This document shows positions 34,523 to 45,806 of a stretch of DNA of 64,000 bases, piece after piece (position 1 is the first letter of the stretch; every line of letters starts with the position of its first letter). The notes beneath the pieces are model-generated. The model did not search any database, was not told the DNA's origin, and saw nothing but the letters and a program-made list of their open reading frames with translations. A program made the position numbers and the translations under genes. Source of the stretch: Bacillus sp. FSL K6-3431 (GTDB lineage Bacteria; Bacillota; Bacilli; Bacillales; Bacillaceae_C); contig NZ_JBBOCT010000001.1 in assembly GCF_038002605.1 (NCBI RefSeq), positions 1,054,001 through 1,118,000 on the forward strand, read 5' to 3'.

Positions 34523-35482
34523 TCATCGTTTCCCTTTAATATACGGATCGCCAAGTGCTTTGGGAGCATCGGCACGTCCGATAAAACCGGCTAGTGCTAG
34601 GATGGTGAGCACATATGGTGTGATTAATAAAAATACGGATGGTATATTTGCCAGGAATGGAATTTGTGGTGCTACGATACTCAGACTTTGTGCAAAGCCA
34701 AAAAACAACGCCGCTCCCATTGCTCCAAGCGGATGCCATTTACCAAAAATCATTGCGGCCAGCGCCATAAATCCTTGACCAGTAATGGTTATATGGCTGA
34801 AATTAAGTGTAAGGGACTGTGCGAAAACTGCTCCTCCAGCACCACCAAGTACGCCGGATAAGAATACTCCTATATAACGAAGGCGTGTTACATTTATCCC
34901 CATCGTATCGGCAGCCATTGGATGTTCTCCGACAGATCTAAGCCGTAATCCAAAAGGTGTTTTAAATAAAACAAACCATACAAGAAAAGACAATAGAATC
35001 GCTACATAAGCAACATAGGAAACATTACTAAAAAATAATCTCCCGATTATAGGAATATCGCTGAGTATCGGAATATCAATTTTGCCAATGTTTTCGAGAA
35101 TCGTATCTGTTTGCCCTTTGCCATATATTTTTTTCACGAGGAATAATGATAGACCGAGTGCAAGGAAATTAATCGCCACACCACTCACTACTTGATCTGC
35201 TCGGAATGTAATCGATGCTAGACCATGTAATAAAGAAAATATCCCCGCCATCAACATGGCAAATAGTATCGACATCCATGGTGTTGCTGCTCCAAATATA
35301 TGGGCAGTACTTAAATTGAATACGATTGAGCTAAACGCTCCGATGACCATTAATCCTTCTAATCCAATATTTACAACTCCAGATCGCTCTGAAAACACAC
35401 CTCCGAGAGCAGTGAGAATAAGGGGTGCTGCAGCCATGATAGAAGAAGAAATTATAAGAGATAATAAAGTCATGACATCCAC
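34523..35482 (-). CDS. nupQ: Nucleoside ABC transporter permease NupQ
   Basis: 319 residues, GTG start at 35482 behind GGGGGTGA. Integral membrane permease of the branched-chain/BMP type with about 8-9 hydrophobic segments (for example MAAAPLILTALGG, ISFLALGLSLFLV-like region). The family motif GERSGVVNIGLEG-like stretch reads FSERSGVVNIGLEGLMVIGA near residue 30. It forms a heteromer with NupP; the B. subtilis system imports guanosine. Last gene of nupNOPQ. Confidence 0.92.
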   Translation of the reverse strand: MDVMTLLSLIISSSIMAAAPLILTALGGVFSERSGVVNIGLEGLMVIGAFSSIVFNLSTAHIFGAATPWMSILFAMLMAGIFSLLHGLASITFRADQVVSGVAINFLALGLSLFLVKKIYGKGQTDTILENIGKIDIPILSDIPIIGRLFFSNVSYVAYVAILLSFLVWFVLFKTPFGLRLRSVGEHPMAADTMGINVTRLRYIGVFLSGVLGGAGGAVFAQSLTLNFSHITITGQGFMALAAMIFGKWHPLGAMGAALFFGFAQSLSIVAPQIPFLANIPSVFLLITPYVLTILALAGFIGRADAPKALGDPYIKGKR

Positions 35483-36523
35483 TTATTTCACCCCCTTTTT
35501 AAAACGTGCGATAAGCAAGCGAATCATATAACTTGATGCCACAAAGAAAATAATAAATGCAATAACAATCTCTACAAGCTCTTTTGGCACATTTGCATCT
35601 GGCATAAGTAGTGCTCCTACCTTCAATCCACCAAATAAGAAAGCTGCAAGTACAACACCGATCGCAGTATTCCCTCCAAGTAAGGCAACAGCAATCCCGT
35701 CAAACCCTATGCCCGAGAATCCCGACTGGAGCGACGCGCTTCCGAAGGTACCCAGCCCTTCCATCGCCCCTGCAAGACCTGCAAACGCTCCAGATATGAC
35801 CATCGATGCAATAATATTTCTGCTAACATTCATGCCAGCATATTCAGAAGCATGCTGATTAAATCCTACAGACCGAAGCTCAAAACCAGCTTTCGTTTTC
35901 TCCAAAATAAACCACATGACAATTGCTCCAGCTAAAGCTAGAAATATACCATAATGAAGCGTAGAGTACTCTGTGATCGATTCAAAGAATAACGAGCTTA
36001 ATGAAGCTGATTCGTGAATCAAATCTGTTGAGTCTTTTTGATCGGAAAGCACATATCGGATCAAGTAATTTGTCACATGTAAGGCGATATAATTCATCAT
36101 GATAGTTACGATAACTTCATGAACTTTTAAACGTGCTTTTAATAATCCGGGAATAAATCCCCAAATGGCACCTGCAACTGCGGCTGCAATGATCGCAAGT
36201 GGGAGATGGATAATTTTTGGCAGATCAAATGCAAGACCTACCCAAACAGATGCGACCCAACCTACTAGTAGCTGGCCTTCAACACCAATATTGAAAAGCC
36301 CTGTTCTAAAGGCAAACGCCACCGCAAGTCCAGCAAATATATAAGGAGTCATTTGCCTAACCGTTTCACCAATATAATATGGTTCTCCCAACGCTCCATA
36401 CCAGAGTGCAGCGTAGCCTGCAATTGGGTTATAGCCACTTATAAGCATAACGATAGCTCCCGTTATTAGGCCGAGTATTACAGCAATAATGGGGATGAGC
36501 AAGTTAGATAATCGTTTAGACAT
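35483..36523 (-). CDS. nupP: Nucleoside ABC transporter permease NupP
   Basis: 346 residues from MSKRLSNLL. The ATG at 36523 is preferred because GGGGGAGG lies the right distance before it; the codons before it overlap nupO. Multi-span membrane protein with FRTGLFNIGVEGQLLVGW, the conserved permease loop, and GLAGAMEGLGTFG near the end of the transport core. It overlaps the nupO stop codon and abuts nupQ, so the three are co-translated. Confidence 0.92.
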   Translation of the reverse strand: MSKRLSNLLIPIIAVILGLITGAIVMLISGYNPIAGYAALWYGALGEPYYIGETVRQMTPYIFAGLAVAFAFRTGLFNIGVEGQLLVGWVASVWVGLAFDLPKIIHLPLAIIAAAVAGAIWGFIPGLLKARLKVHEVIVTIMMNYIALHVTNYLIRYVLSDQKDSTDLIHESASLSSLFFESITEYSTLHYGIFLALAGAIVMWFILEKTKAGFELRSVGFNQHASEYAGMNVSRNIIASMVISGAFAGLAGAMEGLGTFGSASLQSGFSGIGFDGIAVALLGGNTAIGVVLAAFLFGGLKVGALLMPDANVPKELVEIVIAFIIFFVASSYMIRLLIARFKKGVK

Positions 36524-38051
36524 GAGCATCCTCCCCCACTTCTCTCTGCTTCGATCCGGCCATTAATAACCCTAACTCCTGTTCCGTTGTTTTAGCAGCA
36601 TCGACAATAGCAACAATTTTCCCTTCGTAAATAACGGCAATCCTATCACTGACATTTAATATTTCTTCCAACTCAAATGATATGAGCAAAACTGCCTTAC
36701 CATTATCGCGCTGTTCAATTAAGCGTTTATGTATAAATTCAATAGCTCCAACATCAAGCCCTCTCGTTGGCTGTGCCGCGATTAAAAGATCAGGATTTCT
36801 ATCGATCTCCCTACCAATAATTGCTTTTTGTTGGTTTCCACCAGATAATGCACGTGCATGTGTAAATTCGCTTGGGGTTCTGACATCAAATTCATCAATG
36901 AGGGCTTTTGCTTTCTTATAAACTTCTTTAAAGTTAAGCACTCCAGCTTTCGAATATGGATGCTGATAATAGGTTTGTAAAACCATATTTTCACCGATTG
37001 GAAAATCTAGAACAAGGCCATGTTTATGTCTATCTTGAGGAATATGACCAATCCCAGATTCTGTAATCCTTCGGGGTTTCAAATTTGCAATCTTTTTACC
37101 ATTTAGCATGACGGTTCCGCTCTCTACTTTTCTAAGGCCAGTGATAGCTTCAATAAATTCAGTTTGACCATTTCCATCTACCCCTGCAATCCCGACAATT
37201 TCTCCAGCTTGAACAGTCAGGTCAAGTCCTCTAACAGCATCGATTCCTCTAGTATCTTTAACAACTAATTGATTGATTTCCAAAACATTTCCTCTTGGAT
37301 TTGCTTTACTTTTATTCGTAGTAAACACAACTTCTCTACCAACCATTAAATTGGCTAATTCGTTTGTCGTAGTATTTTTCACTTCAACAGTTCCGATTCC
37401 TTGCCCTTTACGAATAACTGTAACACGGTTGCATATTTCCATTATTTCCTTTAATTTATGGGTGATTAAAATAATTGATTTTCCTTCTTTAATCAGGTTT
37501 TGCATAATTTGACTTAATTCTTTAATTTCTTGCGGCGTAAGCACAGCCGTCGGTTCATCAAAAATTAGAATGTCCGCCCCTCTGTAAAGGGTTTTTAAAA
37601 TTTCGACGCGCTGTTGCATTCCAACGGAAATATCTGCAATCTTAGCACTAGGATTGACGGCCAACCCGTATTTTTCGGAGATTTCCGCTACATCAAGCTC
37701 CGCTTTTTTTAAATCAACAGCTACACCTTTTTTAGGCTCTTGACCTAAAATTATATTTTCAGTCACCGTAAAGGTATCGACCAGCATAAAGTGCTGATGT
37801 ACCATTCCGATTCCAAACTTATTAGCGATTGTAGGGCTTGTAATATGAACAGGCTCCCCTTTTACCCTGATTTCCCCTTTTTCCGGTTGATATAAACCGA
37901 ACAGAACATTCATCAACGTGGATTTCCCGGCCCCATTTTCTCCTAAAAGGGCATGTATCTCCCCTTTTTTGATTTGGAGTGTGACTTGATCATTGGCAAC
38001 AATACCAGGAAATTCTTTACGGATGTTCAACATTTCTACTACATACTCCAT
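36516..38051 (-). CDS. nupO: Nucleoside ABC transporter ATP-binding protein NupO
   Basis: 511 residues from MEYVVEMLNIRKEF. The ATG at 38051 is chosen for AAGGAG upstream; the reading before it is not family-like. It contains two ABC cassettes. The first has LLGENGAGKST (Walker A), VGMQQRVEILKTLYR and ILIFDEPTAVLTPQE. The second has a degenerate Walker A (GVDGNGQTE) but a good signature LSGGNQQKAIIGRE. This asymmetry is normal for sugar/nucleoside importers. It energises NupP/NupQ. Confidence 0.95.
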   Translation of the reverse strand: MEYVVEMLNIRKEFPGIVANDQVTLQIKKGEIHALLGENGAGKSTLMNVLFGLYQPEKGEIRVKGEPVHITSPTIANKFGIGMVHQHFMLVDTFTVTENIILGQEPKKGVAVDLKKAELDVAEISEKYGLAVNPSAKIADISVGMQQRVEILKTLYRGADILIFDEPTAVLTPQEIKELSQIMQNLIKEGKSIILITHKLKEIMEICNRVTVIRKGQGIGTVEVKNTTTNELANLMVGREVVFTTNKSKANPRGNVLEINQLVVKDTRGIDAVRGLDLTVQAGEIVGIAGVDGNGQTEFIEAITGLRKVESGTVMLNGKKIANLKPRRITESGIGHIPQDRHKHGLVLDFPIGENMVLQTYYQHPYSKAGVLNFKEVYKKAKALIDEFDVRTPSEFTHARALSGGNQQKAIIGREIDRNPDLLIAAQPTRGLDVGAIEFIHKRLIEQRDNGKAVLLISFELEEILNVSDRIAVIYEGKIVAIVDAAKTTEQELGLLMAGSKQREVGEDAHV

Positions 38052-38191
38052 CAAGACCCACTCCTTATTGTAAAGCTCGAGGCGACGACTTGCTGATCCC
38101 AAGCCGACAACACCCAGAGCCAAACAGGTTATTATTCTTTAAAAATGCTAAATGAAACCCAGTTTTTTCCGACCTTCATTTAACATTTTTA

Positions 38192-38218
38192 ACGGGCCGG
38201 CGATCCAGCCTGGCCCGT
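38192..38218 (-). terminator. GC-rich hairpin between nupN and nupO
   Basis: ACGGGCC/GGCCCGT outer and GGC/GCC inner stems. The following minus-strand sequence TTAAAAATG is a poor U tract, so it probably acts as an mRNA stabiliser or attenuator that leaves nupN more abundant than the transporter genes. Confidence 0.6.
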
Positions 38219-38235
38219 AATTTGATTAATATAGA

Positions 38236-39309
38236 TTACTTTAATGTGGAAGGAACATCTATTTCACCATTTTTAATTTTTTGTTCATAATCTTTTACAG
38301 CTTTTATCACTTCATCTGTTAAATGTTCTTGTGAATCGGAAATTTTTATTCCGTTTTCCTCTAGGCCATACTCAAGAAGTTCGCCACCGGGAAACTCACC
38401 GCTTTTTGCATTCGTAGCAATCTCTTGCACAGCAAAATCAACGCGTTTGACCATGGATGTCAGTGTAACATTTTTCGTTTCTCCATCCACCTTTACATCG
38501 CCTTCAGCATGTTGATCTTGATCTACACCAATAACCCATACGTCCCGGTCAGGGTCTTTTTGCTTTAGGTTTTTTGCTTCAGTAAATACACCTAGACCTG
38601 CGCCGCCGGCAGCATGATAGATAATGTCCACACCTGAACTATATTGAGTTGCAGCAATGGAAGCACCTTTTGCTGTATCAGTAAACGTACCTGCAAATTG
38701 AATTTGCACTTTCGCATTTGGATTAACTTCTTTTACACCAGCCTCAAAACCTGCTGCGAACTTATTAATTAAATCTGTTTCGATACCGCCAACAAAACCT
38801 ACTTTATTAGATTTAGTCATTAAACCAGCAACAACACCTACGAGGAATGAGCCTTCATGCTCCTTAAACGTTAAGCTTGCCACATTATCCTTGCCTTCTA
38901 TTACATCATCAACAATGACAAAATGATTGTCTTTACGCTGACCCGCGATTTTATCAATTGCTTTTTGCAATTTATAACCAACACCATAAATAATATCAAA
39001 GTCATTCCTAACAGCTGTATTCAAGTTTGTTGCATAGTCAGCTTCTGATTTAGACTCAAAATAATTATAACCATTCTTTCCTTTTTCTAAATTGTTTTCT
39101 TCACCAAATGCCGTAAGTCCTTCCCATGCAGACTGGTTAAATGATTTATCGTCTACTCCACCTTCATCCGTTACCATGGCTACAGAAAAGTTTTGATCTT
39201 CTTTTTTCTCATCTTTCCCTTGCTTGTTACCGCTTGTTCCACAGGCTCCAAGAATTGTTCCTGCAGCTAAAACGAGTGATAGCGCCAAACCAAAATTACG
39301 CTTTTTCAC
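38236..39309 (-). CDS. nupN: BMP-family nucleoside-binding lipoprotein NupN
   Basis: 357 residues, GTG start at 39309 behind AGGGGG. A lipoprotein signal with lipobox LGAC (Cys23) anchors it outside the membrane. The mature part matches the Bmp/Med family: [38 protein letters not shown]-like [23 protein letters not shown] and VIGVDQDQ. It delivers nucleosides to NupOPQ. First gene of the operon; a weak TATAGT lies about 75 bases upstream. Confidence 0.95.
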   Translation of the reverse strand: MKKRNFGLALSLVLAAGTILGACGTSGNKQGKDEKKEDQNFSVAMVTDEGGVDDKSFNQSAWEGLTAFGEENNLEKGKNGYNYFESKSEADYATNLNTAVRNDFDIIYGVGYKLQKAIDKIAGQRKDNHFVIVDDVIEGKDNVASLTFKEHEGSFLVGVVAGLMTKSNKVGFVGGIETDLINKFAAGFEAGVKEVNPNAKVQIQFAGTFTDTAKGASIAATQYSSGVDIIYHAAGGAGLGVFTEAKNLKQKDPDRDVWVIGVDQDQHAEGDVKVDGETKNVTLTSMVKRVDFAVQEIATNAKSGEFPGGELLEYGLEENGIKISDSQEHLTDEVIKAVKDYEQKIKNGEIDVPSTLK

Positions 39310-39492
39310 TAAGAGAACCCCCTATTTTCATCATTATTTGACCGAAATAATAATACCATCCATTACATCACCTATGGTAAATATCATTCTGCTAATCGAA
39401 AATACTATATCACTTTTTAGTTTATAAATAAATAAAAATGTGGTGAATCTTGTCGAATAATTTGTGACATGCAAGATAATTACTCTCATTCT

Positions 39493-41814
39493 TTATGAAG
39501 TTTGTTCTTCCGCTGGCTTAGGAATAAGCACCGTCCGAGGTTTGCTTCCTTCATATGGGCCTACAATTCCCCTAGCCTCCATTTCATCTATCAGTCGAGC
39601 TGCTCTCGTATATCCCACCCTAAAACGGCGCTGTAGCATCGAGACAGATGCGGTTTGCATTTCCGCGATTAACTGGACAGCCTCATCGAATAGTTCATCT
39701 GATGCTTCTTGCGTTACCTCAGGAATATCATCCGGGATCATTTCGGCTTGATATTGCGCTTTCTGCTGAGCTATGACAAAGTCAACAATATCTTCCACTT
39801 CTTGGTCAGATAAAAATGCACCTTGCACTCGAACTGGCTTCGAGGCACCTACAGGCTGAAAGAGCATATCACCTCTACCCAACAGCTTCTCAGCACCACC
39901 AGTATCTAGTATCGTCCGAGAGTCGATAGCCGATGATACAGCAAATGCAATTCGAGATGGAATATTCGCTTTGATTACACCTGTAATAACGTCAACTGAA
40001 GGACGTTGTGTGGCGATAATTAAATGGATGCCCGCTGCTCTTGCCATTTGTGCAAGCCTTGTTATCGAATCCTCGACATCATTTGATGCCACCATCATTA
40101 AATCAGCTAGTTCATCAACTATAACGATGATGTATGGTAATAAAGGCTGTTTTTCCTCTTTTTCAACATTTACCTTTGTTATATAGTCGTTATATCCTTC
40201 AATATTTCTTGTTCCCGTATGAGAAAAATGCTCATAGCGTCTTTCCATTTCACTTACTACTTTTTTTAATGCTTGTGATGCCTTTTTTGGATCTGTTACA
40301 ACTGGCGCAAGTAAATGTGGAACACCGTTATATACATTTAATTCAACCATTTTTGGATCAATCATCATCATTTTTACTTCATGGGGCTTTGCTCGCATTA
40401 AAACACTTGTGATAATCCCGTTAATACAAACACTCTTACCACTCCCAGTAGCACCGGCTACAAGTAAATGTGGCATCTTATTCAATTCAGCTACAACCGC
40501 TTGTCCTGTAATATCACGGCCAAGACCAATTTGCAATTTAGCCTCTGGTTTGTCATTTTCTTTTGAGTCAAGCACTTCCCGCAATGATACGACGGCAATT
40601 TCTGAGTTAGGGACCTCAATACCAATTGCAGATTTACCTGGGATCGGCGCTTCAATTCGAATATCTTTTGCAGCTAATGCAAGGGCCAAATCATCACTTA
40701 GACTTACAATTCTACTTACTTTTACTCCAGCATCCGGATGTACTTCATACTTTGTAACCGCTGGCCCCAAATGAACTTGTGTAACTTTCGCCTTAACTCC
40801 AAAACTTTGAAAAGTTTTTTCAAGTTTTGCAGCATTTGCGTGAATGGCTTTATATTCATTACTTTGATCTGTTGCCTTTGGTCTCGTTAGTAGCGAAATT
40901 GGCGGAAGTTTATAATCTTTATTTTCAAGTTCCACAAATGCCATTGAAGGAACGATTTCTTCCTCACTCGTTTCTTCTTGCTCAATTATATTTTCTTTAG
41001 ATTCCGTTTCGTCTATAGGATAAGCTTTCTCTGTAAAACTGGAAATCAATGGCTCAGACACCACCTCCTCCACAGTATCCGTTTCTATTTGCGAAGCCTC
41101 TACCGTTTTTTGCTGCTTTTCTTCTCTAATCAATTGTTTCTGCTGTGTTCTTTTTTCTTGACGCTCTTCCTTCCATTCCTTTAGATCCACCAGAAAAAGT
41201 CGCCATTGTTTTTGTAGAAAATGAACTATTTTTTTACCTATGCGGCCAACTACTTCGCCAATAGATTTACCTGTAATTAGAATAAGACCGATTAATATTA
41301 GAAAAAAGCATAATATTTTTGCACCAAGGGAGTCAAAAACAAAATATGTGAAAGTGAGCAGAATTGCTCCAAGCATTCCACCGCCAAAATCCTCTAAACT
41401 TTCTCCCAGTTTATTTTGTTTATAATTTTGAATGAACTCAGCATGCGTATTGCTTAAAACACTTTGACCTTCCATGCTATTACTTGCTACTTTTAAATCG
41501 ATAAACTGTACATGATTTAATAATAAAATACATCCAAAAATAATATAAATACCAATAAGTTGGACCCTAGAAAAATTGGGAAGCTCCCGCTTTATCATCA
41601 TATATCCGCCCAGCAAGATAACTGCTAACAATCCTACGATATACCATTCACCTAAAAAATAATAAAATGGTATCGTTAGCGAAAATAACTTCTCACCTGT
41701 CACTATTGCAATCACACTTAATGCTATTAAAATAATACCAATAATTTCAAATTGCAGTGTTTTATTATTTCCTTTTTTAGACCTGCGACTGTTTCTTCGT
41801 TTTTTCTTTGCCAT
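39493..41814 (-). CDS. spoIIIE: DNA translocase SpoIIIE/FtsK
   Basis: 773 residues from [11 protein letters not shown]. The ATG at 41814 is chosen for GGGTGAT upstream and family alignment. Four N-terminal transmembrane segments (to about residue 175) anchor it at the septum. A charged linker (about 180-300) follows, then the RecA-like motor with [17 protein letters not shown] (Walker A) and [14 protein letters not shown] (Walker B). The C-terminal gamma winged helix ([20 protein letters not shown]) reads SRS/KOPS-type sequences. It pumps the chromosome into the forespore. Confidence 0.97.
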   Translation of the reverse strand: MAKKKRRNSRRSKKGNNKTLQFEIIGIILIALSVIAIVTGEKLFSLTIPFYYFLGEWYIVGLLAVILLGGYMMIKRELPNFSRVQLIGIYIIFGCILLLNHVQFIDLKVASNSMEGQSVLSNTHAEFIQNYKQNKLGESLEDFGGGMLGAILLTFTYFVFDSLGAKILCFFLILIGLILITGKSIGEVVGRIGKKIVHFLQKQWRLFLVDLKEWKEERQEKRTQQKQLIREEKQQKTVEASQIETDTVEEVVSEPLISSFTEKAYPIDETESKENIIEQEETSEEEIVPSMAFVELENKDYKLPPISLLTRPKATDQSNEYKAIHANAAKLEKTFQSFGVKAKVTQVHLGPAVTKYEVHPDAGVKVSRIVSLSDDLALALAAKDIRIEAPIPGKSAIGIEVPNSEIAVVSLREVLDSKENDKPEAKLQIGLGRDITGQAVVAELNKMPHLLVAGATGSGKSVCINGIITSVLMRAKPHEVKMMMIDPKMVELNVYNGVPHLLAPVVTDPKKASQALKKVVSEMERRYEHFSHTGTRNIEGYNDYITKVNVEKEEKQPLLPYIIVIVDELADLMMVASNDVEDSITRLAQMARAAGIHLIIATQRPSVDVITGVIKANIPSRIAFAVSSAIDSRTILDTGGAEKLLGRGDMLFQPVGASKPVRVQGAFLSDQEVEDIVDFVIAQQKAQYQAEMIPDDIPEVTQEASDELFDEAVQLIAEMQTASVSMLQRRFRVGYTRAARLIDEMEARGIVGPYEGSKPRTVLIPKPAEEQTS

Positions 41815-41949
41815 TTTTATCACCCATCTATCTATTTCGTATTTGGAGCATTACTTGAAAAGCTACGTTTTATGTATCGCCTTCTAGCATATTATACCAT
41901 TAAGTTATTAATGAAGAAAAAATAGTTAGACTTTCCCTACAGTTAGCAC

Positions 41950-41990
41950 TAAAAAAATCCTCGCCCATTATAACTGGAAGGAGGATTTTA
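41950..41990 (-). terminator. Intrinsic terminator behind ylzJ
   Basis: AAAATCCTC (41954-41962) and GAGGATTTT (41981-41989) arms, then TTTTTTT on the minus strand. Confidence 0.85.
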
Positions 41991-42006
41991 CCAATACATA
42001 TAACTA

Positions 42007-42216
42007 TTATGCGATAGGGATAATTGTCCCAGGGTGTAAGTCACCATTTAAATAATCTGCTGGGTCACTACTCATAATTCTTACTATTTTATACATATGT
42101 CCACTCTGTTCGACTATCATCGGGACTCCGTTACGTGTAAGAGTTATTTGTTTAGAAAAATTTTCTTGCTTTTCTGGAAAGATAAGCTCAGCCGGAATGA
42201 TCGTATGAAGAATCAT
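42007..42216 (-). CDS. ylzJ: YlzJ-like small protein
   Basis: 69 residues. It matches the B. subtilis YlzJ family in length and position (between tepA and spoIIIE): [36 protein letters not shown] and [22 protein letters not shown] precedes the ATG, which overlaps the tepA stop. Function unknown. Confidence 0.85.
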   Translation of the reverse strand: MILHTIIPAELIFPEKQENFSKQITLTRNGVPMIVEQSGHMYKIVRIMSSDPADYLNGDLHPGTIIPIA

Positions 42217-42968
42217 TGAATGATCTCCTCCATTCCTGTGCTTTTGGATTGCATATCAATTAGTTGATTTAGTTTTATTAAAGCTTTACCTAAACCACCT
42301 ACTTCATCAATCAAGCCGGATTTTACTGCGTCTTCTCCAATGACATTCGTTCCTATGTCACGTGTCAAATTACCCTTTTCAAACATTAAATTTTTAAAGA
42401 CTTCTTCAGAAATACGGGAATTCTTCGTAACAAACTTTACTACTCTTTCCTGCATTTTATCCATATATTCGAAAGATTGAGGAACGCCAATGACCAGTCC
42501 AGTTAATCTTATGGGATGAATCGTCATTGTGGCGGTCTCCGCGATAAAAGAATAAGTACATGAAACCGCTATTGGGACACCTATAGAATGACCGCCACCT
42601 AGAACTAATGAAACACTTGGTTTCGAAAGAGTGGAGATCATTTCTGAGATAGCTAAACCTGCTTCTACATCGCCACCAACAGTATTTAATACCACAAGTA
42701 ATCCTTCTATTTTCGGATTTTGTTCAATAGCTACAAGTTGAGGAATAATATGCTCATATTTTGTCGTCTTATTTTGCGGTGGTAATTGCATATGCCCTTC
42801 TATTTGTCCAATAATTGTTAAGCAATGAATATTTGCATCGGGAGAAAGCTGTGGTACATTCGTTTGGCCAAGCTGTTGAATTTTTTCAATAATCCCTGAC
42901 GGCTTTTCTTCCACTTCTTTATTCGGTTCGCTGTCCATATTATATTCAGAAGTCGTTTTATTTTCCAT
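42213..42968 (-). CDS. tepA: ClpP-like serine protease TepA
   Basis: 251 residues. A member of the ClpP/crotonase-like family, reported in B. subtilis to help export of preproteins and to act on small acid-soluble spore protein during germination. [13 protein letters not shown] and the nucleophile Ser in [13 protein letters not shown], then His in [10 protein letters not shown], form the expected active site. AGGAGG precedes the ATG. Cytoplasmic, without a signal peptide. Co-translated with ylzJ. Confidence 0.93.
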   Translation of the reverse strand: MENKTTSEYNMDSEPNKEVEEKPSGIIEKIQQLGQTNVPQLSPDANIHCLTIIGQIEGHMQLPPQNKTTKYEHIIPQLVAIEQNPKIEGLLVVLNTVGGDVEAGLAISEMISTLSKPSVSLVLGGGHSIGVPIAVSCTYSFIAETATMTIHPIRLTGLVIGVPQSFEYMDKMQERVVKFVTKNSRISEEVFKNLMFEKGNLTRDIGTNVIGEDAVKSGLIDEVGGLGKALIKLNQLIDMQSKSTGMEEIIQ

Positions 42969-43026
42969 AATGTCCTCCTGCTTTTATCAATTCATGATTA
43001 TAGTATGAGCGTAACTAAGCGTTTCA

Positions 43027-43067
43027 TACAAAAAGAAGAGATGCGATAAAAGCTAACATCTCTTCTT
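43027..43067 (-). terminator. Intrinsic terminator of rnjB
   Basis: Perfect 11-base arms AAGAAGAGATG (43033-43043) and CATCTCTTCTT (43057-43067), then TTTTTG on the minus strand. Confidence 0.85.
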
Positions 43068-43079
43068 CATTCATTTGGC

Positions 43080-44750
43080 TTATACTTCCATAATGATCGG
43101 TAGAATCATTGGACGTCTTTTTGTTTTTTCATATAAAAAGTGATTTAGTTTATCCCGAATGTCTTGCTTAATGCTTGACCAATCAAAAGCATCGGCTGAA
43201 ACTGTTTCCTCAACGATTTTCCTGACGATGTTAGCCGACTCTTCGATCAATTGTTCTGACTCGCGTACATAAACGAATCCTCGTGATATTATTTCAGGTC
43301 CTGATGCAATTTTTTTGTTTTTCTTATCCAACGTGACAACCACTGTAAAAATTCCATCTTGAGATAGTAGTTTACGATCTCTGAGAACAATATTTCCAAC
43401 GTCCCCTACACCAATCCCATCTATTAGAACATTTCCAGCTGTGACACGATTGCCTGCACTCATTTTCCCATTTTTATATTCAATTACTTCACCTTTACCG
43501 GGAATAAAAATCTGTTCCTTCGACATTCCGATTTCTTGCGCTAATTTAGAATGAGAAATAAGCATTCTATATTCACCTTGAATCGGAATAAAGTATTTAG
43601 GCCTCATTAGATTCAACATTAATTTCAAATCTTCTTGACTACCATGTCCGGAAACATGGACTTTTCTTTTTGTAGAACTGACTACTGCCCCTGCTCTGTA
43701 TAACGAATCGATGGTTTTAGCCATTACTGTTTCCAAACCTGCAGATGGTGTCGCAGCAATTAGAACTGTGTCCCCTTTTTTAATGGATACATCTTTATGA
43801 TTTTTTCCAGCCATTTTTTTCAATGCCTCAAATGGCTCTCCCATCGTACCTGTTGAAATAATAACAATCTGTTGATCGTCATATTTGGAAATTTGTTTAG
43901 CAGGAATGATTAATTCTTTATCTTCTACAGATATATAACCCAATTTAAGAGCAATTTCAAAACCTTTTTCAATACTTTTTCCTACAATTGCAACCTTACG
44001 TCCATTCTCGGCTGCCGCATTCAAAGCTTGTTGAATTCTAATAAAATTGGATGCAAAGCAAGCAACAATAATTCGACCTGGTGCTGCATGAAACGCATTT
44101 GACAATTCAAGCGCCGTTACAGATTCGGAAGGTGTAAATCCAGGATGTTCAGCTTCCGTACTATCTGAAAGTAAGCAAAGTACCCCCGCATCACCCATGC
44201 TAGCCATTTTTCCTATCTCTGAACGGTACAAACCTGTAGCAGCTTGGTCAAATTTAAAATCTCCAGTATGAACAATCCTACCTTCAGATGTATGAATGCA
44301 CACACCTAATGAATCTGGAATGCTATGTGTCGTATGGAAGAATGAAACAGTTACACCATCAAATCTCAATTTAGAATTAGATTTAATTGTATTAAATTGA
44401 ACATTTGTTTTCATACCGTATTCTTTCATTTTTTCTCTTGCTAAAGCAATCGTCAATCTTGAGCCATAAACAGGAGCCTTGATCTTTTGTAGAATATACG
44501 GTAATGCGCCTATTGCATCTTCGTGTCCATGCGTTAAGAATATGCCTTTAATCCGATCCTGCTGATCCTCAAGCCAAGTTGTGTCGGGGATAACGATATC
44601 AATGCCAAGCATTTCGTTTTCTGGGAACATCAGTCCAGCGTCGATTACAAAAATCTCCGAGTCAACTTCGACGACGTACATGTTTTTCCCAATTTCCCCC
44701 ACCCCTCCAAGTGGTATAATCTTAATTAATTCATTTTTTATTTTCGTCAA
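43080..44750 (-). CDS. rnjB: Ribonuclease J2
   Basis: 556 residues if started at TTG 44750 (MTKIKNELIKIIPLGGVGEIG), chosen because GGAGG lies 10 bases before it and the length then equals that of B. subtilis RnjB. A metallo-beta-lactamase/beta-CASP nuclease subunit that pairs with RNase J1. The motif HGHEDAIG has Ala where active J1 has His, a degeneracy usual for J2. Other family parts: CTGDFKFD-like HTGDFKFDQ, HVSGHGSQEDLKLM and the C-terminal KRRPMILPIIMEV. Confidence 0.94.
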   Translation of the reverse strand: MTKIKNELIKIIPLGGVGEIGKNMYVVEVDSEIFVIDAGLMFPENEMLGIDIVIPDTTWLEDQQDRIKGIFLTHGHEDAIGALPYILQKIKAPVYGSRLTIALAREKMKEYGMKTNVQFNTIKSNSKLRFDGVTVSFFHTTHSIPDSLGVCIHTSEGRIVHTGDFKFDQAATGLYRSEIGKMASMGDAGVLCLLSDSTEAEHPGFTPSESVTALELSNAFHAAPGRIIVACFASNFIRIQQALNAAAENGRKVAIVGKSIEKGFEIALKLGYISVEDKELIIPAKQISKYDDQQIVIISTGTMGEPFEALKKMAGKNHKDVSIKKGDTVLIAATPSAGLETVMAKTIDSLYRAGAVVSSTKRKVHVSGHGSQEDLKLMLNLMRPKYFIPIQGEYRMLISHSKLAQEIGMSKEQIFIPGKGEVIEYKNGKMSAGNRVTAGNVLIDGIGVGDVGNIVLRDRKLLSQDGIFTVVVTLDKKNKKIASGPEIISRGFVYVRESEQLIEESANIVRKIVEETVSADAFDWSSIKQDIRDKLNHFLYEKTKRRPMILPIIMEV

Positions 44751-44848
44751 ATTATTCCTTCCTCCCATTTTATATTCCCGATCTTCATCAGTTAGACCCA
44801 TTATACTTGAATATGAAATCTCTCTTCAACCATTATCAATTTTCAGCA

Positions 44849-44884
44849 TAAAATAAAGCTGATCCCGATGATGGAATCAGCTTT
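44849..44884 (-). terminator. Intrinsic terminator of dapA
   Basis: AAAGCTGAT (44855-44863) and ATCAGCTTT (44876-44884) arms, then TATTTTATG on the minus strand. Confidence 0.8.
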
Positions 44885-44914
44885 ACTTTGCTTGACTAAT
44901 TCATTCAATAATTA

Positions 44915-45790
44915 TCATTTAAGGGCTTTTAGCAATATTGCTAAATTAGATCTTTCTTGCTCATTGAGTGGAACGAGTGGAAGTCTAACTGAGCCAACAT
45001 CAAACCCAGACATTTGCAATGCCGTTTTAACTGGTGTAGGATTTGGTGCTTGAAACAATCCCCTTATGACAGGCAATAGCTTTCTATGAAGTGTGGCTGC
45101 ATCTTTATGATTGCCCATTGTAAATAAACGAATCATTTCTTGCAACTCATTACCTATTACATGACTTGCAACAGAAACTACACCATTTCCGCCGATCGCC
45201 ATAACTGGCAATGCTAAACCATCATCTCCACTGTAAAGCATGAAATCATCTTCCGTTTCGGAAATAATTTCAGCCATTGCATTTAAATCTCCACTTGCTT
45301 CTTTTACCGCCACAATATTATCTACCTTAGCAAGTTCAATCATTGTCTCTGGCAAAATATTGACTGCTGATCTGCCCGGAATATTATAAACCATTACCGG
45401 TAATGTCGTTGCCTTTGCAATCGTATAAAAGTGCTCGTATAAGCCAGCCTGATTCGGCTTATTATAATATGGAGCAACAAGCATAACTGCATCTACACCG
45501 GCTTCTTCCGCCTGTTTTGTCAGTTCAATGGAAGCATACGTATTATTGCTACCAGTCCCAGCAATAACTGGTACACGACCATCTGTAGCTTTCAAAACGT
45601 GACGGAATAGAGCAGTTTTTTCCTCTGTAGATAATGTAGGCGATTCGCCTGTCGTTCCACCTACAACTAAAGAGTCCGTACCATTACTAATCAAATGGTT
45701 AACGAGTTTTGACGTTTTTTGAAAGTCAATATTTCCTTTATTATCGAAAGGAGTAACCATTGCAGTTGATACACGGCCAAAATGAACCAT
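44915..45790 (-). CDS. dapA: 4-hydroxy-tetrahydrodipicolinate synthase
   Basis: 291 residues. It condenses pyruvate with aspartate semialdehyde, the first step of the lysine/diaminopimelate/dipicolinate branch. A TIM barrel with GGTTGESPTLS (pyruvate site), VYNIPGRSAVNI (active-site Tyr) and the Schiff-base Lys in IVAVKEASGDL. In the asd-dapG-dapA cluster its product feeds SpoVFA/B, encoded just upstream. GAGGTG precedes the ATG. Confidence 0.98.
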   Translation of the reverse strand: MVHFGRVSTAMVTPFDNKGNIDFQKTSKLVNHLISNGTDSLVVGGTTGESPTLSTEEKTALFRHVLKATDGRVPVIAGTGSNNTYASIELTKQAEEAGVDAVMLVAPYYNKPNQAGLYEHFYTIAKATTLPVMVYNIPGRSAVNILPETMIELAKVDNIVAVKEASGDLNAMAEIISETEDDFMLYSGDDGLALPVMAIGGNGVVSVASHVIGNELQEMIRLFTMGNHKDAATLHRKLLPVIRGLFQAPNPTPVKTALQMSGFDVGSVRLPLVPLNEQERSNLAILLKALK

Positions 45791-45806
45791 TACTTACACC
45801 TCAATC

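Noticed and set aside
39310-39492. Purine riboswitch before nupN
   Set aside because: The leader is short and AT-rich and I see none of the conserved purine-aptamer stems or loop pairs.
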